Assembly: GCA_035946735.1 (NCBI GenBank)
Contig: DASYYZ010000129.1
Coordinates: forward strand, 62,001 to 126,000
Reading direction: 5' to 3'
Origin: Gp13-AA77 sp035946735
GTDB lineage: Bacteria; Acidobacteriota; Terriglobia; UBA7540
DNA length: 64,000 nt
The stretch's first letter is position 1, and the number at the start of each line of letters is the position of its first letter. Of the stretch, positions 41,877 through 50,950 are shown piece after piece. The notes under the pieces were generated by a model. That model saw only the letters and a program-made list of their open reading frames with translations. It was not told where the DNA came from and ran no database searches. The translations under genes were made by a program, and so were the position numbers.

Positions 41877-44117
41877 TCAAGCGCCGGCCATCTCGACTCC
41901 TCCGGCGCGCTCCACGGGCAATTCAATAACAAATCTGGCTCCGAACGGCCGGTTCTCCTCCACGCGAATGAATCCGTGATGCTCGCTGACGATACGACTG
42001 ACGATGGCGAGTCCCAGCCCGGTGCCGCGTCCCTTCGTGGAGAAATAGGGCACAAACAGCTTCTCTTTGGCTTCGGGCGAGAGCCCCGGACCGCTGTCGG
42101 CGACCGTCAGCTCCACGACATCGCGCTCAGATTCGAGCGCGGTCTTGATCCAGATTTCGCGCAACGCAGAATGGTCTAGGGCCTCGGCGGCGTTGTCGAT
42201 AAGATTGACTACGGCTCGCTTCAACTGCTCCGGGTCAGCCTGAATGCGCGGCAAATCCGGGCTGAGTTCGCGGCGCACAAGGATGCCGTCGAGCCGCCCG
42301 TTAAAAATCTCGAGAGCCTGTTCGACGATAGCGTTCAGGTTCGAAGACACCGGCTGCGAAGAGGGGAAACGGGCAAAAGCCGAAAACTCGTCCACCAGCG
42401 ATTTGAGGGCGCTGACTTCGCGCCCGATCAAGGCGGCGCTTTCGGCCACAGCCGATACGACGACCGGCGAAGAAACGCCCGATCCGGATCGTTCCACCAG
42501 CCTGGAAATGCGCTCGGTGGATAGCTGGATCGGAGTAAGAGGATTCTTGATCTCATGGGCCAGGCGCTGCGCCACTTCCCTCCAGGCGGCGGCGCGTTGA
42601 GCCTGAAGCAGCTCGGTGAGGTCCTCAATCACGAGCACGAAACCCGCCACTTCGTCTCGCGTGCGGATCGACGATGCCGTGAGGGCAACGGTGGCGCTGC
42701 GGCCGCCCAGATCAAGCTTCATTTGCCGGCTCACCACGCGCTGGCGGACGGCGCGGCGAAGTAGGCGTGCCACGTCGCGCGCATCGTCCGGCGAGAACAG
42801 ATCGGAAAGCCGGTCTGCCGACTGCACCCGCTCAGTGCCGAGCAAGCTTTCGGCAGTGGCGTTGACCTCGTTAATCTCACCGCGGGCATCGAGTGAAATA
42901 ACGCCGGTAGGGATGTTCTCAAGGATGGCCCGCATCACGTTTGACCGCTCTTCCAGCTCGCGATTAGCGGCCTGCAAAGCTTCGGAGGCGCGATCGACCG
43001 CGCGCCGCCCGTCTTCGATCTGGGCCGTCATTTCGTTGAATGAGTGGATCAGCCTGCCCAACTCGCCATCGGCTCGAACACCGACTTGATAGCCCAGGTT
43101 GCCGTGCGAAACCTGGTCTGTGGCTTCGGCCAACGCCTGAATAGGCACCGTAACCTGCTTGGAAAAGAACATCGCGAACCAGGTGGCCGAAAAGAGCACC
43201 AGAAGCGTCAGCAGGCCAAGGACGGAAAGTTCGAAGCGCTTCACCGACTTCAGGTCATGGCTCAGAGCGTCATACTGGCGCGCCTCGTGCTCGATCTGGC
43301 CCGCCGTCTGCACGAGATCAAGAGGCAAGCGCCGCGCGCTCACGGCAACCGCCAGCACTTTATCGGTATCGCCTTTAATGGTCTGCGCGCCCAGGAAGTA
43401 GTCGGCGCCCTGAAATCTCCAGCGCCTGCTTTCGCCGGCCTCCCCGGCACTGGCCGCGTTTAATTGCGGGAATAGACCGGGCACGTCGGCGGCTGAAGGC
43501 CCGACCCCGCCGCTTCGAACCATGAGCCGGCCTTCCGGAGTGCAGATCATCGCTGAGACGAGCCCCAGGACCGCAGCGCGCCGGGCGAGCACGCTTTCGA
43601 GCGCAGGCAGGTCCCGGCGCTCCAGACTCTCAATGATCCGGCGATTGGTCGCCAGGTGAGTGGCGTCATCGACTGATCTCTGTTCGGCCTCGACCGCAAG
43701 CTGCTCCGAAATGGCCCCCGCATCCCGCCGCAGCGCGTCGAACGGAATGCCAAACCACCTGTCGAGGCTCCGGTTCAACAGGCCATATGCGAAAACGAAC
43801 AGCACCGACACAGGTACTAGCGAAAGGCTCAGAAAGGCCACCACCAGCCTGGTCTTGAATTGGGATCCCAGTTCCTGGCGCTTGCGTTCGGCATGAAGCT
43901 TCAGGAGGATTCGCAGCAGAATCAGCCCAAAGATGACGAATGCCACCACGATAAAGGTGGAAAGAGCAAGCAGCAGGATGGTCTCCTGGGCATCGGCGGG
44001 ATGAATGAAAGAGAGCTTCAGGGAGGCGAGACTCCAGCCCAGAAAAAAGAGAAGGGGCACAACGATGGAGAGGAGAATCAGGGCGAGCTTGCGGCGACGC
44101 TCAGCTTTAGGGTCCAT
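41877..44117 (-). CDS. NtrY-like membrane sensor histidine kinase
   Basis: 746 residues. Two N-terminal helices (LALILLSIVVPLLFFLGWSL, ILLLALSTFIVVAFVIFGLI), a third near 110 and one near 300 (LGLLTLLVLFSATWFAMFF) enclose a periplasmic sensor region. HAMP (FSKQVTVPIQALAEATDQVS), PAS (ILENIPTGVISLDARGEINE), HisKA with the phospho-His in LAHEIKNPLTPIQLSTERI, and HATPase (NLIDNAAEAL, DSGPGLSP, GRGTGLGLAIV) follow. The N-terminal MDPKAERRRK is basic, as expected for cytoplasmic entry. Together with the downstream regulator it forms an NtrYX-type system; in other bacteria NtrYX responds to nitrogen or redox state. Confidence 0.93.
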   Translation of the reverse strand: MDPKAERRRKLALILLSIVVPLLFFLGWSLASLKLSFIHPADAQETILLLALSTFIVVAFVIFGLILLRILLKLHAERKRQELGSQFKTRLVVAFLSLSLVPVSVLFVFAYGLLNRSLDRWFGIPFDALRRDAGAISEQLAVEAEQRSVDDATHLATNRRIIESLERRDLPALESVLARRAAVLGLVSAMICTPEGRLMVRSGGVGPSAADVPGLFPQLNAASAGEAGESRRWRFQGADYFLGAQTIKGDTDKVLAVAVSARRLPLDLVQTAGQIEHEARQYDALSHDLKSVKRFELSVLGLLTLLVLFSATWFAMFFSKQVTVPIQALAEATDQVSHGNLGYQVGVRADGELGRLIHSFNEMTAQIEDGRRAVDRASEALQAANRELEERSNVMRAILENIPTGVISLDARGEINEVNATAESLLGTERVQSADRLSDLFSPDDARDVARLLRRAVRQRVVSRQMKLDLGGRSATVALTASSIRTRDEVAGFVLVIEDLTELLQAQRAAAWREVAQRLAHEIKNPLTPIQLSTERISRLVERSGSGVSSPVVVSAVAESAALIGREVSALKSLVDEFSAFARFPSSQPVSSNLNAIVEQALEIFNGRLDGILVRRELSPDLPRIQADPEQLKRAVVNLIDNAAEALDHSALREIWIKTALESERDVVELTVADSGPGLSPEAKEKLFVPYFSTKGRGTGLGLAIVSRIVSEHHGFIRVEENRPFGARFVIELPVERAGGVEMAGA

Positions 44118-44120
44118 TCA

Positions 44121-44244
44121 TTACTACCCTGGGAGCGCGGGCGTCTCGCCCGCACTCAGTCTTCCCCTCAAGCGCCGGCTCCAGACGGTTGTTGCCGGCC
44201 ACCAACCCTGAGGTCCGAGCGCCTCAAGCAGACGCTGGTAGTAA
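44121..44244. repeat. Repeat element upstream of ntrY with TTACTACC ends
   Basis: TTACTACC (44121-44128) and GGTAGTAA (44237-44244) are perfect inverted ends. Inside are GCGGGCGTCTCGCCCGC (a tight hairpin) and a second GC-rich stem. 124 bases, non-coding. The wording GGGAGCGCGGGCGTCTCGCC looks like a dispersed chromosomal repeat. Confidence 0.5.
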
Positions 44245-44428
44245 CGCCCTAACGCCCCTGCGCTCCTCGCAATCGGCGATGTCCCACGATGCTCGGGCGA
44301 GGCCACGGATGCGCGTACCCTCGCCGATCGTTTTCTTTGAATCGTGCTCTCGGGATTCCCGGGAAGGCCGTCATTCGGTTGTAACATGGCGCTTCTCTAG
44401 TGTAACCTCAATACCGGCGGAGGATCAC

Positions 44429-44875
44429 ATGGCGCTCGAAGTGGGCAAAGCAGTGTCGCTTGAGAGCGGACGCGGTCACCTGCGTTCGATCCAGGTGCAG
44501 ACCCATTCGCGGATCGAGTTCAAGGACGTTACCTCAGAGATCCATAGGCTGGTTGCTGACTCCGGTGTGCGGAGCGGCGTCTGTTACGTTTTCACCCCGC
44601 ACACCTCGGCGGCGGTGCTAGTCCAGGAGAATGACGATCCGGCCTTGCAGAAAGATGTCGACAACTTCCTGAGCGGCCTGGCTCCCCGCGACAAGAACTA
44701 TCACCACAATGATGGCAACTGCGACGCGCATCTGAAGGCTTCCGTGATCGGCTGCTCCAAGACGTTGATCGTCGAGAAGGGCCGGCTCCTGCTGGGACGC
44801 TGGCAAGGCGTATTCTTTTGCGAGTTTGACGGCCCGCGCGAGCGCCAGTTGCACGTGAAGTTGGTGGGTGATTGA
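44429..44875 (+). CDS. YjbQ/UPF0047 family protein
   Basis: 148 residues from ATG 44429 with GGCGGAGG 7 bases upstream. Family motifs: VCYVFTPHTSAAVLVQENDD, HHNDGNCDAHLKASVIG (His and Asp/Asn ligands) and GRWQGVFFCEFDGPRER. Proteins of this family form a trimer with a metal site; some have weak thiamine-phosphate synthase activity and they can rescue thiamine auxotrophy. The physiological role is unsettled. Monocistronic. Confidence 0.92.
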   Translation: MALEVGKAVSLESGRGHLRSIQVQTHSRIEFKDVTSEIHRLVADSGVRSGVCYVFTPHTSAAVLVQENDDPALQKDVDNFLSGLAPRDKNYHHNDGNCDAHLKASVIGCSKTLIVEKGRLLLGRWQGVFFCEFDGPRERQLHVKLVGD

Positions 44876-45119
44876 GCTTGGCGAGACCCGAAACGCTGCG
44901 ACTCAATCTGTCCGAAGCCACTAGCCCTCCGCCAGCTTAAGCCAACGTCAATTTGGCCCCGCGATTCTAATTCCTGCACCTTGGGCCGCAATTCTCAGCT
45001 CTTCGTCCGCAATGGCGAGGGAGAGTCCCTCACGGATGGCCAGTTCAAGATAAGAGTCTAGCAGGTCAAGTTCAGTCTAAGATGGAACTCGTTGATCGTT
45101 ATCACTTAGGAATTCGAAG

Positions 45120-46313
45120 ATGAGGTCCCTCGGAGTTTACGTTCAGATTCCCTTCTGCTCCTCGAAATGTACCTTCTGCAATTTCAGCTCAAAAGTCGCG
45201 CCCGCCAGCGATCTCACAGCCTACCTTGCCAGTCTGGAGCGCGAAATCGATTTGCTGCCGCAGCTCGCCTGCAAGTCCGGGAACCAGGACGGGCGCGTCT
45301 CGACGGACCTGCTGAACTCGCCCGTCGATTCCGCGTATTTGGGCGGCGGCACGCCGACTCTTGCGGGCGCCAAAGAGCTCACGAGGCTCTTCACCGCACT
45401 GCGCGCTCGTTTTCAATTTGACATAACGCCCGAAATCACCATTGAGATGACACCGGGCTCGGCGAACCCCGGCTTGCTGGCTGCCTGCCGCGCGCTCGGC
45501 ATCAATCGGCTGAGCATCGGCGCGCAGTCGTTTGACGATCGCGAACTCGGCAGCGTCGGCCGGCTGCACTCCAGTGCTGAAACCATCGAGCAGGTCCGGT
45601 GGGCGCGCGAGGCAGGCTTCCGGAACATCAGCCTCGACCTGATCGCCGGTCTTCCGCACCAGACCGGGGACTCCTGGCGAAAGAGCCTGCATCAGACCCT
45701 TGATCTCGGTCCTGAGCACATCTCGATCTACTTGTTTGAGGCCGACGAAAAGAGCCGGCTGGGTAACGAAGTGCTGCTTCACGGTGATCGTTATCATGCT
45801 GCCACTGTGCCCGGCGAAGACTTCATGGCCGAGTCTTACGAGCAAGCGCGCGAGCTGCTTCGCGAGGCCGGCTATGTCCAATACGAAATCTCTAATTTCG
45901 CGCAGCCCGGCTTCGAGTCAAGGCACAACAGGAAATACTGGAGGCTCGCGCCTTATATCGGCCTGGGAGCGGGCGCGCATTCCTTTGACGGGCAAGCGCG
46001 CTGGTCAAACGAAATTTCAACTGCGGATTATGCTGCCAGGGTGGCGCAGGGCGAACTTCCCATCGTCGAGTGGCGATCGCTGCCAGACGTCGAGCAGATC
46101 GAAGAGTTCTTCTTCCTCGGGCTGCGCCAGCAGGATGGAATCGACCTCGCAAGCGCCGAATCGCGCTGGGGCCGGACGGCCGTCGACCCCTGGCGGCCGC
46201 GCATCGATTCGCTGGTCGGCGACGGGCTGCTGGAAGCGCACGCCGGCCGGCTGCGTCTCACGCCTCGCGCATACCTTGTCTCGAACGAGGTTTTTCAGGA
46301 ATTCGTAAGCTAG
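45120..46313 (+). CDS. hemW: HemW-like radical SAM protein (CPO III-like)
   Basis: 397 residues. The cluster motif CxxxCxxC in FCSSKCTFCNFSS, LGGGTPTL (SAM binding), and RLSIGAQSFDDREL, SLDLIAGLPHQT and NRKYWRLAPYIGLGAGAHSF are typical for HemW, a heme chaperone often misannotated as oxygen-independent coproporphyrinogen oxidase. True HemN needs an additional Cys in CxxxCxxCxC, which is absent (CNFS), so HemW is preferred. Its 3' end overlaps the convergent nucleotidyltransferase gene by 56 bases. Confidence 0.88.
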   Translation: MRSLGVYVQIPFCSSKCTFCNFSSKVAPASDLTAYLASLEREIDLLPQLACKSGNQDGRVSTDLLNSPVDSAYLGGGTPTLAGAKELTRLFTALRARFQFDITPEITIEMTPGSANPGLLAACRALGINRLSIGAQSFDDRELGSVGRLHSSAETIEQVRWAREAGFRNISLDLIAGLPHQTGDSWRKSLHQTLDLGPEHISIYLFEADEKSRLGNEVLLHGDRYHAATVPGEDFMAESYEQARELLREAGYVQYEISNFAQPGFESRHNRKYWRLAPYIGLGAGAHSFDGQARWSNEISTADYAARVAQGELPIVEWRSLPDVEQIEEFFFLGLRQQDGIDLASAESRWGRTAVDPWRPRIDSLVGDGLLEAHAGRLRLTPRAYLVSNEVFQEFVS

Positions 46314-47598
46314 CCTCGGCGGGGTCCGATCCCGTCAGCCGCAAGGTTCGCCGCCAACCACCCAGATGCCAGGCACAGGTCGCGAGACCAGCGAGGTGAT
46401 GCCGGATTCGACCCTTGACGAAACGCCACTGCTGCCACTGCGCCTTCCAGTTTGACTTCAAATTCGATTGGCGGGCCTCGGCAACTCGCGCCGGCCGGTG
46501 AAAAGGCAACAGACGGCTCCGCCATATTCTGGCCCAGGCAACCGGATCCTCCACGAACTCACGGTGCACAAAGATACTCAGTTTGCTTCCCGGAAAGGGC
46601 GCGAGACACCAATCAATCCCATAGCGGACCACCCAAAGATCAAGCGCGCGGCGAAGACGGCTCGCGCGATCAAGCACGAACCCTGCCGGGATCGGCGCGC
46701 CAAACAGCTCCGAGGCCAGTCGGAACCCGAGGCCGGTAATCTCGCGAAGAGGGCGGGCGCCGTTGATGTGCGAGCGGAAACCATCCCAGAAATCGTGGTC
46801 TGATGCGCGCGCGGCGAGGTAACGCGCGATCTCCAGAAGGCAAGAAGGCCTGCACCAGTAGTCCAGGATGTGATGGAACGCGTGCAGGCACTGAAAAACG
46901 AGGGCGTCGTCGTCGGCCAGTACCGGAAAGCGCAAGCCGCCCCAACAAACGTAACGTTTCCGTTCCAAAGCGCCTCGCGGCGCCTCGACCCTGATCGCAT
47001 CCCGATCGTGCTCCCATAGACTCCGGTGGAGCTCGACCCGACGCGAAATTCGCGGGCTATACCAGTCTTGGCCCGAACCCGAACATTCCAAGGGTTCGCC
47101 GACGAACAACGCGACGCCTTGCGGATCAAGCCCGGGGCTTTGCGGCTTCGCGTGGAGACCGGCGCTTTCAAGGACTCGTTTGGCGATCGCAAGGGACCTC
47201 GGGTGCACCAAATAATCGTAGTCATACTGGCTGCGCAAGGACGGATCGGGAGTGTAGGCCGGGACCAGCGAAAAGCCCTTGAGGACGGCAAAATCGACGC
47301 CTGCTTGCTCGAAAGCGCGGTTGAGCGAATCAAATTCCGCCTTCATGTGCGCAAGCCGTTGACGATTGTCGGCAAGGCGCTCTCTCAGCTTTTCCGCGAC
47401 CCAAGCGGGGAGGTCGTTGGCTGCGCCCGTGCGATCGACGACAGCGAGGAGTTCGAGAGCGAGTCCGCTATCGTCGAGCCAGGCGAACGTCCTGCGCCAC
47501 TCTTGATCGCTGAAAGTCTTGAGGGGGCCCAGCCGGTCCCCGGACGAGCCGGTAACGGCAAGGGACCGGACTATAGCGAGAGCGAGATCTCGGTTCAT
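46258..47598 (-). CDS. Uncharacterised nucleotidyltransferase (NTP_transf_5-like)
   Basis: 446 residues from ATG 47598. The core DFAVLKGFSLVPAYTPDPSL, RSQYDYDYLVHPRSL (Asp-rich active-site strand), RVELHRSLWEHDRDA and FQCLHAFHHILDYW match the NTP_transf_5 family, seen near peptide-modification and polysaccharide loci. It probably transfers an NMP group; the substrate is unknown. Last gene of the radical SAM operon, overlapping the SPASM gene by 4 bases (ATGA). Its C-terminus overlaps hemW from the other side by 56 bases. Confidence 0.75.
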   Translation of the reverse strand: MNRDLALAIVRSLAVTGSSGDRLGPLKTFSDQEWRRTFAWLDDSGLALELLAVVDRTGAANDLPAWVAEKLRERLADNRQRLAHMKAEFDSLNRAFEQAGVDFAVLKGFSLVPAYTPDPSLRSQYDYDYLVHPRSLAIAKRVLESAGLHAKPQSPGLDPQGVALFVGEPLECSGSGQDWYSPRISRRVELHRSLWEHDRDAIRVEAPRGALERKRYVCWGGLRFPVLADDDALVFQCLHAFHHILDYWCRPSCLLEIARYLAARASDHDFWDGFRSHINGARPLREITGLGFRLASELFGAPIPAGFVLDRASRLRRALDLWVVRYGIDWCLAPFPGSKLSIFVHREFVEDPVAWARIWRSRLLPFHRPARVAEARQSNLKSNWKAQWQQWRFVKGRIRHHLAGLATCAWHLGGWRRTLRLTGSDPAEASLRIPEKPRSRQGMREA

Positions 47599-48704
47599 AA
47601 GACTGCCACGGGCACAGGGCTTTGAGCGCTGGTAGCGGCCGCGACGCGCTGAGCGGCGAATTCGCCGTCGGGGAGATAGAGCGAGCAAACGCACTTCCGG
47701 CAAATAGAGTCCGTGGAGACGTCCAGTTGCCGGCGAAATCGAATCGCCTCTTCGCTGTTCAGGACATTCTCCAGAGTGTTTCCAGCGAGCTTCCCGATCG
47801 GAGGCTGGAAGAAGCAGGGACGAACCGTACCCTCTGCCTCGATCACCGCGGAGACCCAGGGGGCATTGCAGCGCGGCGCGACAAAGGGCGCTTGGCCGAG
47901 CTGCGCCCGGAAATGAATGCCGATGCGGCGCAGCTTCTGGGCGCTCTCCGCCACGAATCCGCTCGCCAAGTCTGAAGCGTAGTCGCGAATCAACGCTTCG
48001 ATCTCGTCGTCCAGTTCCTCGATCTCGCGCGTTTCTAGAGCCACCTCGCCCCGCCTCTCGGGTGACCAGGGCTCAGGGCGGTTGAACGCCGACGAGGTCA
48101 CGTCGGCTGCCAGAAAGGAGATGGAATTGAGGCCCAAGTCCCGCGCCGCATGCACTGTGCGCCGCAATGACGCGCGATTGGTCTTCTGCACGGTGCATCT
48201 CGCGGATACCGCGATCGCCGGCCGGAGATCCCGGAGCGCTTTGACTCCATTGGCCAGCCGGGAGAAGGCGTTTGGCACTTTGCGAATGAGATCGTGAATC
48301 TCCGCAGGGCCATCGAGCGAAACGATGACATCGTCAATCGAGTCCGCCACGAGCCGGGCTCGAGCTTTCAGCAGAATACCGGTGGATAGAATCGTGATTC
48401 TGACTCCATCGCGGCGCAGGAGACGGCAGAGAGCGGCGAGGTCCGAGTGCATCAGGGGTTCGCCGCCCGAAAGCACGATCCAGCGAACGCCCAAGGCTTG
48501 CAAGCTGTCGCGATGCCGCTCGAGATCGGACGCCGTGATCTCGCGGACCTGCCGCAGCCGCCAGATATCGCACATGACGCACCGGCAATTACATCGGTTG
48601 TGAGGAAACAAGACCAGCACTGGAAGCGATCGGATGCGATGGTCGCGGTGGTCCGGCTGAACGGCGGAGCCGGATCGTCCCGACGTTGGCGTGCGACTAG
48701 CCAT
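47595..48704 (-). CDS. Radical SAM protein with SPASM-type C-terminus
   Basis: 369 residues from ATG 48704. Radical SAM motif in PHNRCNCRCVMCDIW, then LSGGEPLMHSDLAAL; C-terminal Cys set in APRCNAPWVSAVIEAEGTVR, PCFFQPP, and SICRKCVCSLYLPDG suggests auxiliary Fe-S clusters. Such enzymes modify peptides or small molecules by H-atom abstraction. Start overlaps the methyltransferase stop by 8 bases. No precursor peptide is visible. Confidence 0.85.
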   Translation of the reverse strand: MASRTPTSGRSGSAVQPDHRDHRIRSLPVLVLFPHNRCNCRCVMCDIWRLRQVREITASDLERHRDSLQALGVRWIVLSGGEPLMHSDLAALCRLLRRDGVRITILSTGILLKARARLVADSIDDVIVSLDGPAEIHDLIRKVPNAFSRLANGVKALRDLRPAIAVSARCTVQKTNRASLRRTVHAARDLGLNSISFLAADVTSSAFNRPEPWSPERRGEVALETREIEELDDEIEALIRDYASDLASGFVAESAQKLRRIGIHFRAQLGQAPFVAPRCNAPWVSAVIEAEGTVRPCFFQPPIGKLAGNTLENVLNSEEAIRFRRQLDVSTDSICRKCVCSLYLPDGEFAAQRVAAATSAQSPVPVAVL

Positions 48705-49455
48705 GTTCCTGCTCGCAACGAAAGCGATCGATCGCAAGCGCCGGCACCGCGCGGGCCGCTTCAAACACTTCACGTTTTCCGCCTAGTTCGAAGATGCGCC
48801 GCTCGGGCTCGCCCACGAACGCGTCAAGAGACTGATGCAGCCTGAAGCCTGCAGACTGAAACGCCTCGTGGACACGGGTCCGCGCGTGCCGTTGTCCGCC
48901 AATTTCAACGCGCTTTCCTTCGTAGCGAAACGCGCAACGCCAGCCGGCTGCTTGCGCGTCCGGATGCAAATCAGAAAGAAAAAGCTCGGCTCCTGGACGC
49001 GATATGCGCGCAATCTCCCGCGCCAGGCCGTCGAGATCGTGAATGTGACCGAGGGTAAACGAACACACGATGAGATCGGCCATCTGAGACCGCAGCGGAA
49101 GTGAGAGGCAGTCGCCGAGTACGAGTCGATTCTTCAGGTCCGGATGTCGAGCAGCCCGGCCGAGCATCAGCGGTGTAAAATCCACGCCTAGACCGGAGCG
49201 CGCTCCGCGCTGCAAACATTTGCGAAGCCAACGGCCTGTTCCGCAGCCAAGGTCGATCACGTCCTTCCCGCGAGCGTCAGGGAACAGAAGCTCGAGCTGG
49301 CGCTCCTCCAGAGCCAGGAGCGGGTTGGGATCAGCATCGTAGGAAGCAGCCCAGAGCCCGTAGCCTTCCCGCACCGGCAGGCGACGGGCGCTGGGAGGTG
49401 GAAGAGGCTCGCTCACCGGGTCCGGGGCATGAGGTGTTATCGCGGTACGAATCAC
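48697..49455 (-). CDS. Class I SAM-dependent methyltransferase
   Basis: 252 residues from GTG 49455, which overlaps the upstream stop by 4 bases (GTGA) and has GGAGGAG just before it. Domain: YGLWAASYDADPNPLLALEE, DVIDLGCGTGRWLRKCL (motif I), GVDFTPLMLGRA, LVLGDCLSLPLRS and SFTLGHIHDLDGLAREI. UbiE/Methyltransf_11 type; methyl acceptor unknown but probably the product of the operon. Confidence 0.85.
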   Translation of the reverse strand: MIRTAITPHAPDPVSEPLPPPSARRLPVREGYGLWAASYDADPNPLLALEERQLELLFPDARGKDVIDLGCGTGRWLRKCLQRGARSGLGVDFTPLMLGRAARHPDLKNRLVLGDCLSLPLRSQMADLIVCSFTLGHIHDLDGLAREIARISRPGAELFLSDLHPDAQAAGWRCAFRYEGKRVEIGGQRHARTRVHEAFQSAGFRLHQSLDAFVGEPERRIFELGGKREVFEAARAVPALAIDRFRCEQEHG

Positions 49456-50915
49456 AGGCTCTCCTCCTTCGGATTGCGAAGCCTGAAATACTGTCGCGTC
49501 CACTTCAATTCGACGGGGAAGGAATAGACCTTGAGCCGGTAGCGCCAATCGCTGAGGAGCTTCAGCAGCCGCCGTCCCCAACCGGGAAGGCGAATGTCTT
49601 GAATCGTCGGCCACCGCGAAGTCACGACCACGTCGAAGTTATCGATCAAGCGCTTGATGCGCGGCCGAAGCCACGGGCTGGCGGGGTCTTTTTGGGTTGT
49701 GAACCTCTGCCAGCGCTCGGTGGCCCATTCCTCGGGAGTCGCCGGGAACTCAACCTGATCTTCGACGTCGCCGTACATGCGCTGCCGCTGGGGGACCGGA
49801 GTGTAAGTGTTGATGACGATCTCCGACTCGGGATTCAGATGCTTGATCTTGCGGATGAAGCGAAGGCACTCGCGCGTGTCGCGATCCGGGTTCTTCGGAT
49901 TGCCGATGACGAATGAGAATTCAGCCACAATGCCCGCTCTGCGAATTCGGGAGGCAAACTCCAGCGTCTGGTCGGTGGTGAGCTGCTTCTTCATTTCCTT
50001 GAGAACCCAGTCCGAGCCTGACTCGGCGCCTACGTAAATCATGGTGCAGCCGGCGCGGCGCAGCGCATCGAGGGTAGCGTCGCTGTAACCGAGCAGAATG
50101 TCCACGCGCCCCTCGCACCACCAGCGCATCTTGAGCGGTGTCATCCGCTCCGCGAGTTCACGGGCGTTGTCCTCACGCAGGAAGAAATTGTTGTCGTAAA
50201 ACTGCACCGCGTCGGCGCCGTAATTCTGGTGGAGGTGCCGGAGAATCGCTGCCGTTCGCTCGGGCGATTCCACTTTCTCCCGGCTGCCCGAGAATGTGAC
50301 CACGCCGCAGAAGTTGCAGGCGAAGGGGCAGCCAATGCTGGCCTGGTGCACAGCCGTGCGCTTTCCGAGATAAGTGGGCAAAAGGTATTTCTCCACCGGC
50401 AGGCGATGATAGGGATACCAGGGGAACGCACCCGGACTCTTCATCGGGCGCTCGGGATTGTGCAGATGCCTGCCATCGCCGTCTTTGTAGGAGAGCCCCG
50501 GGATTCCGGCCACCTCGCGCATTCCGCGAATTGCGTCGAGAAGCTCGAGAACTGTCTCTTCGCCCTGACCTCGCACGGCGTAATCAACATACGGGGCATT
50601 CAGTGCGGCTGCGGTGTAGTTGGTGGGGAAGTATCCGCCCCAAACCGTGGGCACGTGCGGAAAGTGAGTGCGAATTTCCGGCAGGGTTTCGACCACGCTT
50701 TTCGTTTGCGGTCCCGGCATGACGGATGTCGCCAGCAGCTCGACTTTATTCTGCTGCATCAAGGCGATCAGCGTGTCTTGGGGCCGCGGATCGAGGTTCC
50801 CATCCACAATCGCGTACTCTTCACGACCCTCCAACATTGCAGCGATCGAAAGCACGGAGAGGGGGAAGCGCCGGTTGCGCGGCCTTGTCGCCCGCGGATT
50901 GTAGAGAATGATCAT
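49452..50915 (-). CDS. Cobalamin-binding radical SAM protein A
   Basis: 487 residues from ATG 50915 (AGGA 7 bases upstream). N-terminal B12-binding-type Rossmann domain (MIILYNPRATRPRNRRFPLS, VPTVWGGYFPTN, VDYAVRGQGEETVLELLDA); radical SAM domain with CxxxCxxC in SIGCPFACNFCGVV, FYDNNFFLRED and MIYVGAESGSDWVL. Class B-type methylation or C-C chemistry is the family expectation. The C-terminal 100 residues (RWPTIQDIRLPGWGRRLLKL) are shared in style with protein D. Confidence 0.87.
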   Translation of the reverse strand: MIILYNPRATRPRNRRFPLSVLSIAAMLEGREEYAIVDGNLDPRPQDTLIALMQQNKVELLATSVMPGPQTKSVVETLPEIRTHFPHVPTVWGGYFPTNYTAAALNAPYVDYAVRGQGEETVLELLDAIRGMREVAGIPGLSYKDGDGRHLHNPERPMKSPGAFPWYPYHRLPVEKYLLPTYLGKRTAVHQASIGCPFACNFCGVVTFSGSREKVESPERTAAILRHLHQNYGADAVQFYDNNFFLREDNARELAERMTPLKMRWWCEGRVDILLGYSDATLDALRRAGCTMIYVGAESGSDWVLKEMKKQLTTDQTLEFASRIRRAGIVAEFSFVIGNPKNPDRDTRECLRFIRKIKHLNPESEIVINTYTPVPQRQRMYGDVEDQVEFPATPEEWATERWQRFTTQKDPASPWLRPRIKRLIDNFDVVVTSRWPTIQDIRLPGWGRRLLKLLSDWRYRLKVYSFPVELKWTRQYFRLRNPKEESL

Positions 50916-50950
50916 GAGTCCTGCAAGTTGTACACCCGAAGAAACGTCGC

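Noticed and set aside
45120..46313. Oxygen-independent coproporphyrinogen oxidase HemN
   Set aside because: The fourth cysteine of CxxxCxxCxC is missing, which points to HemW.
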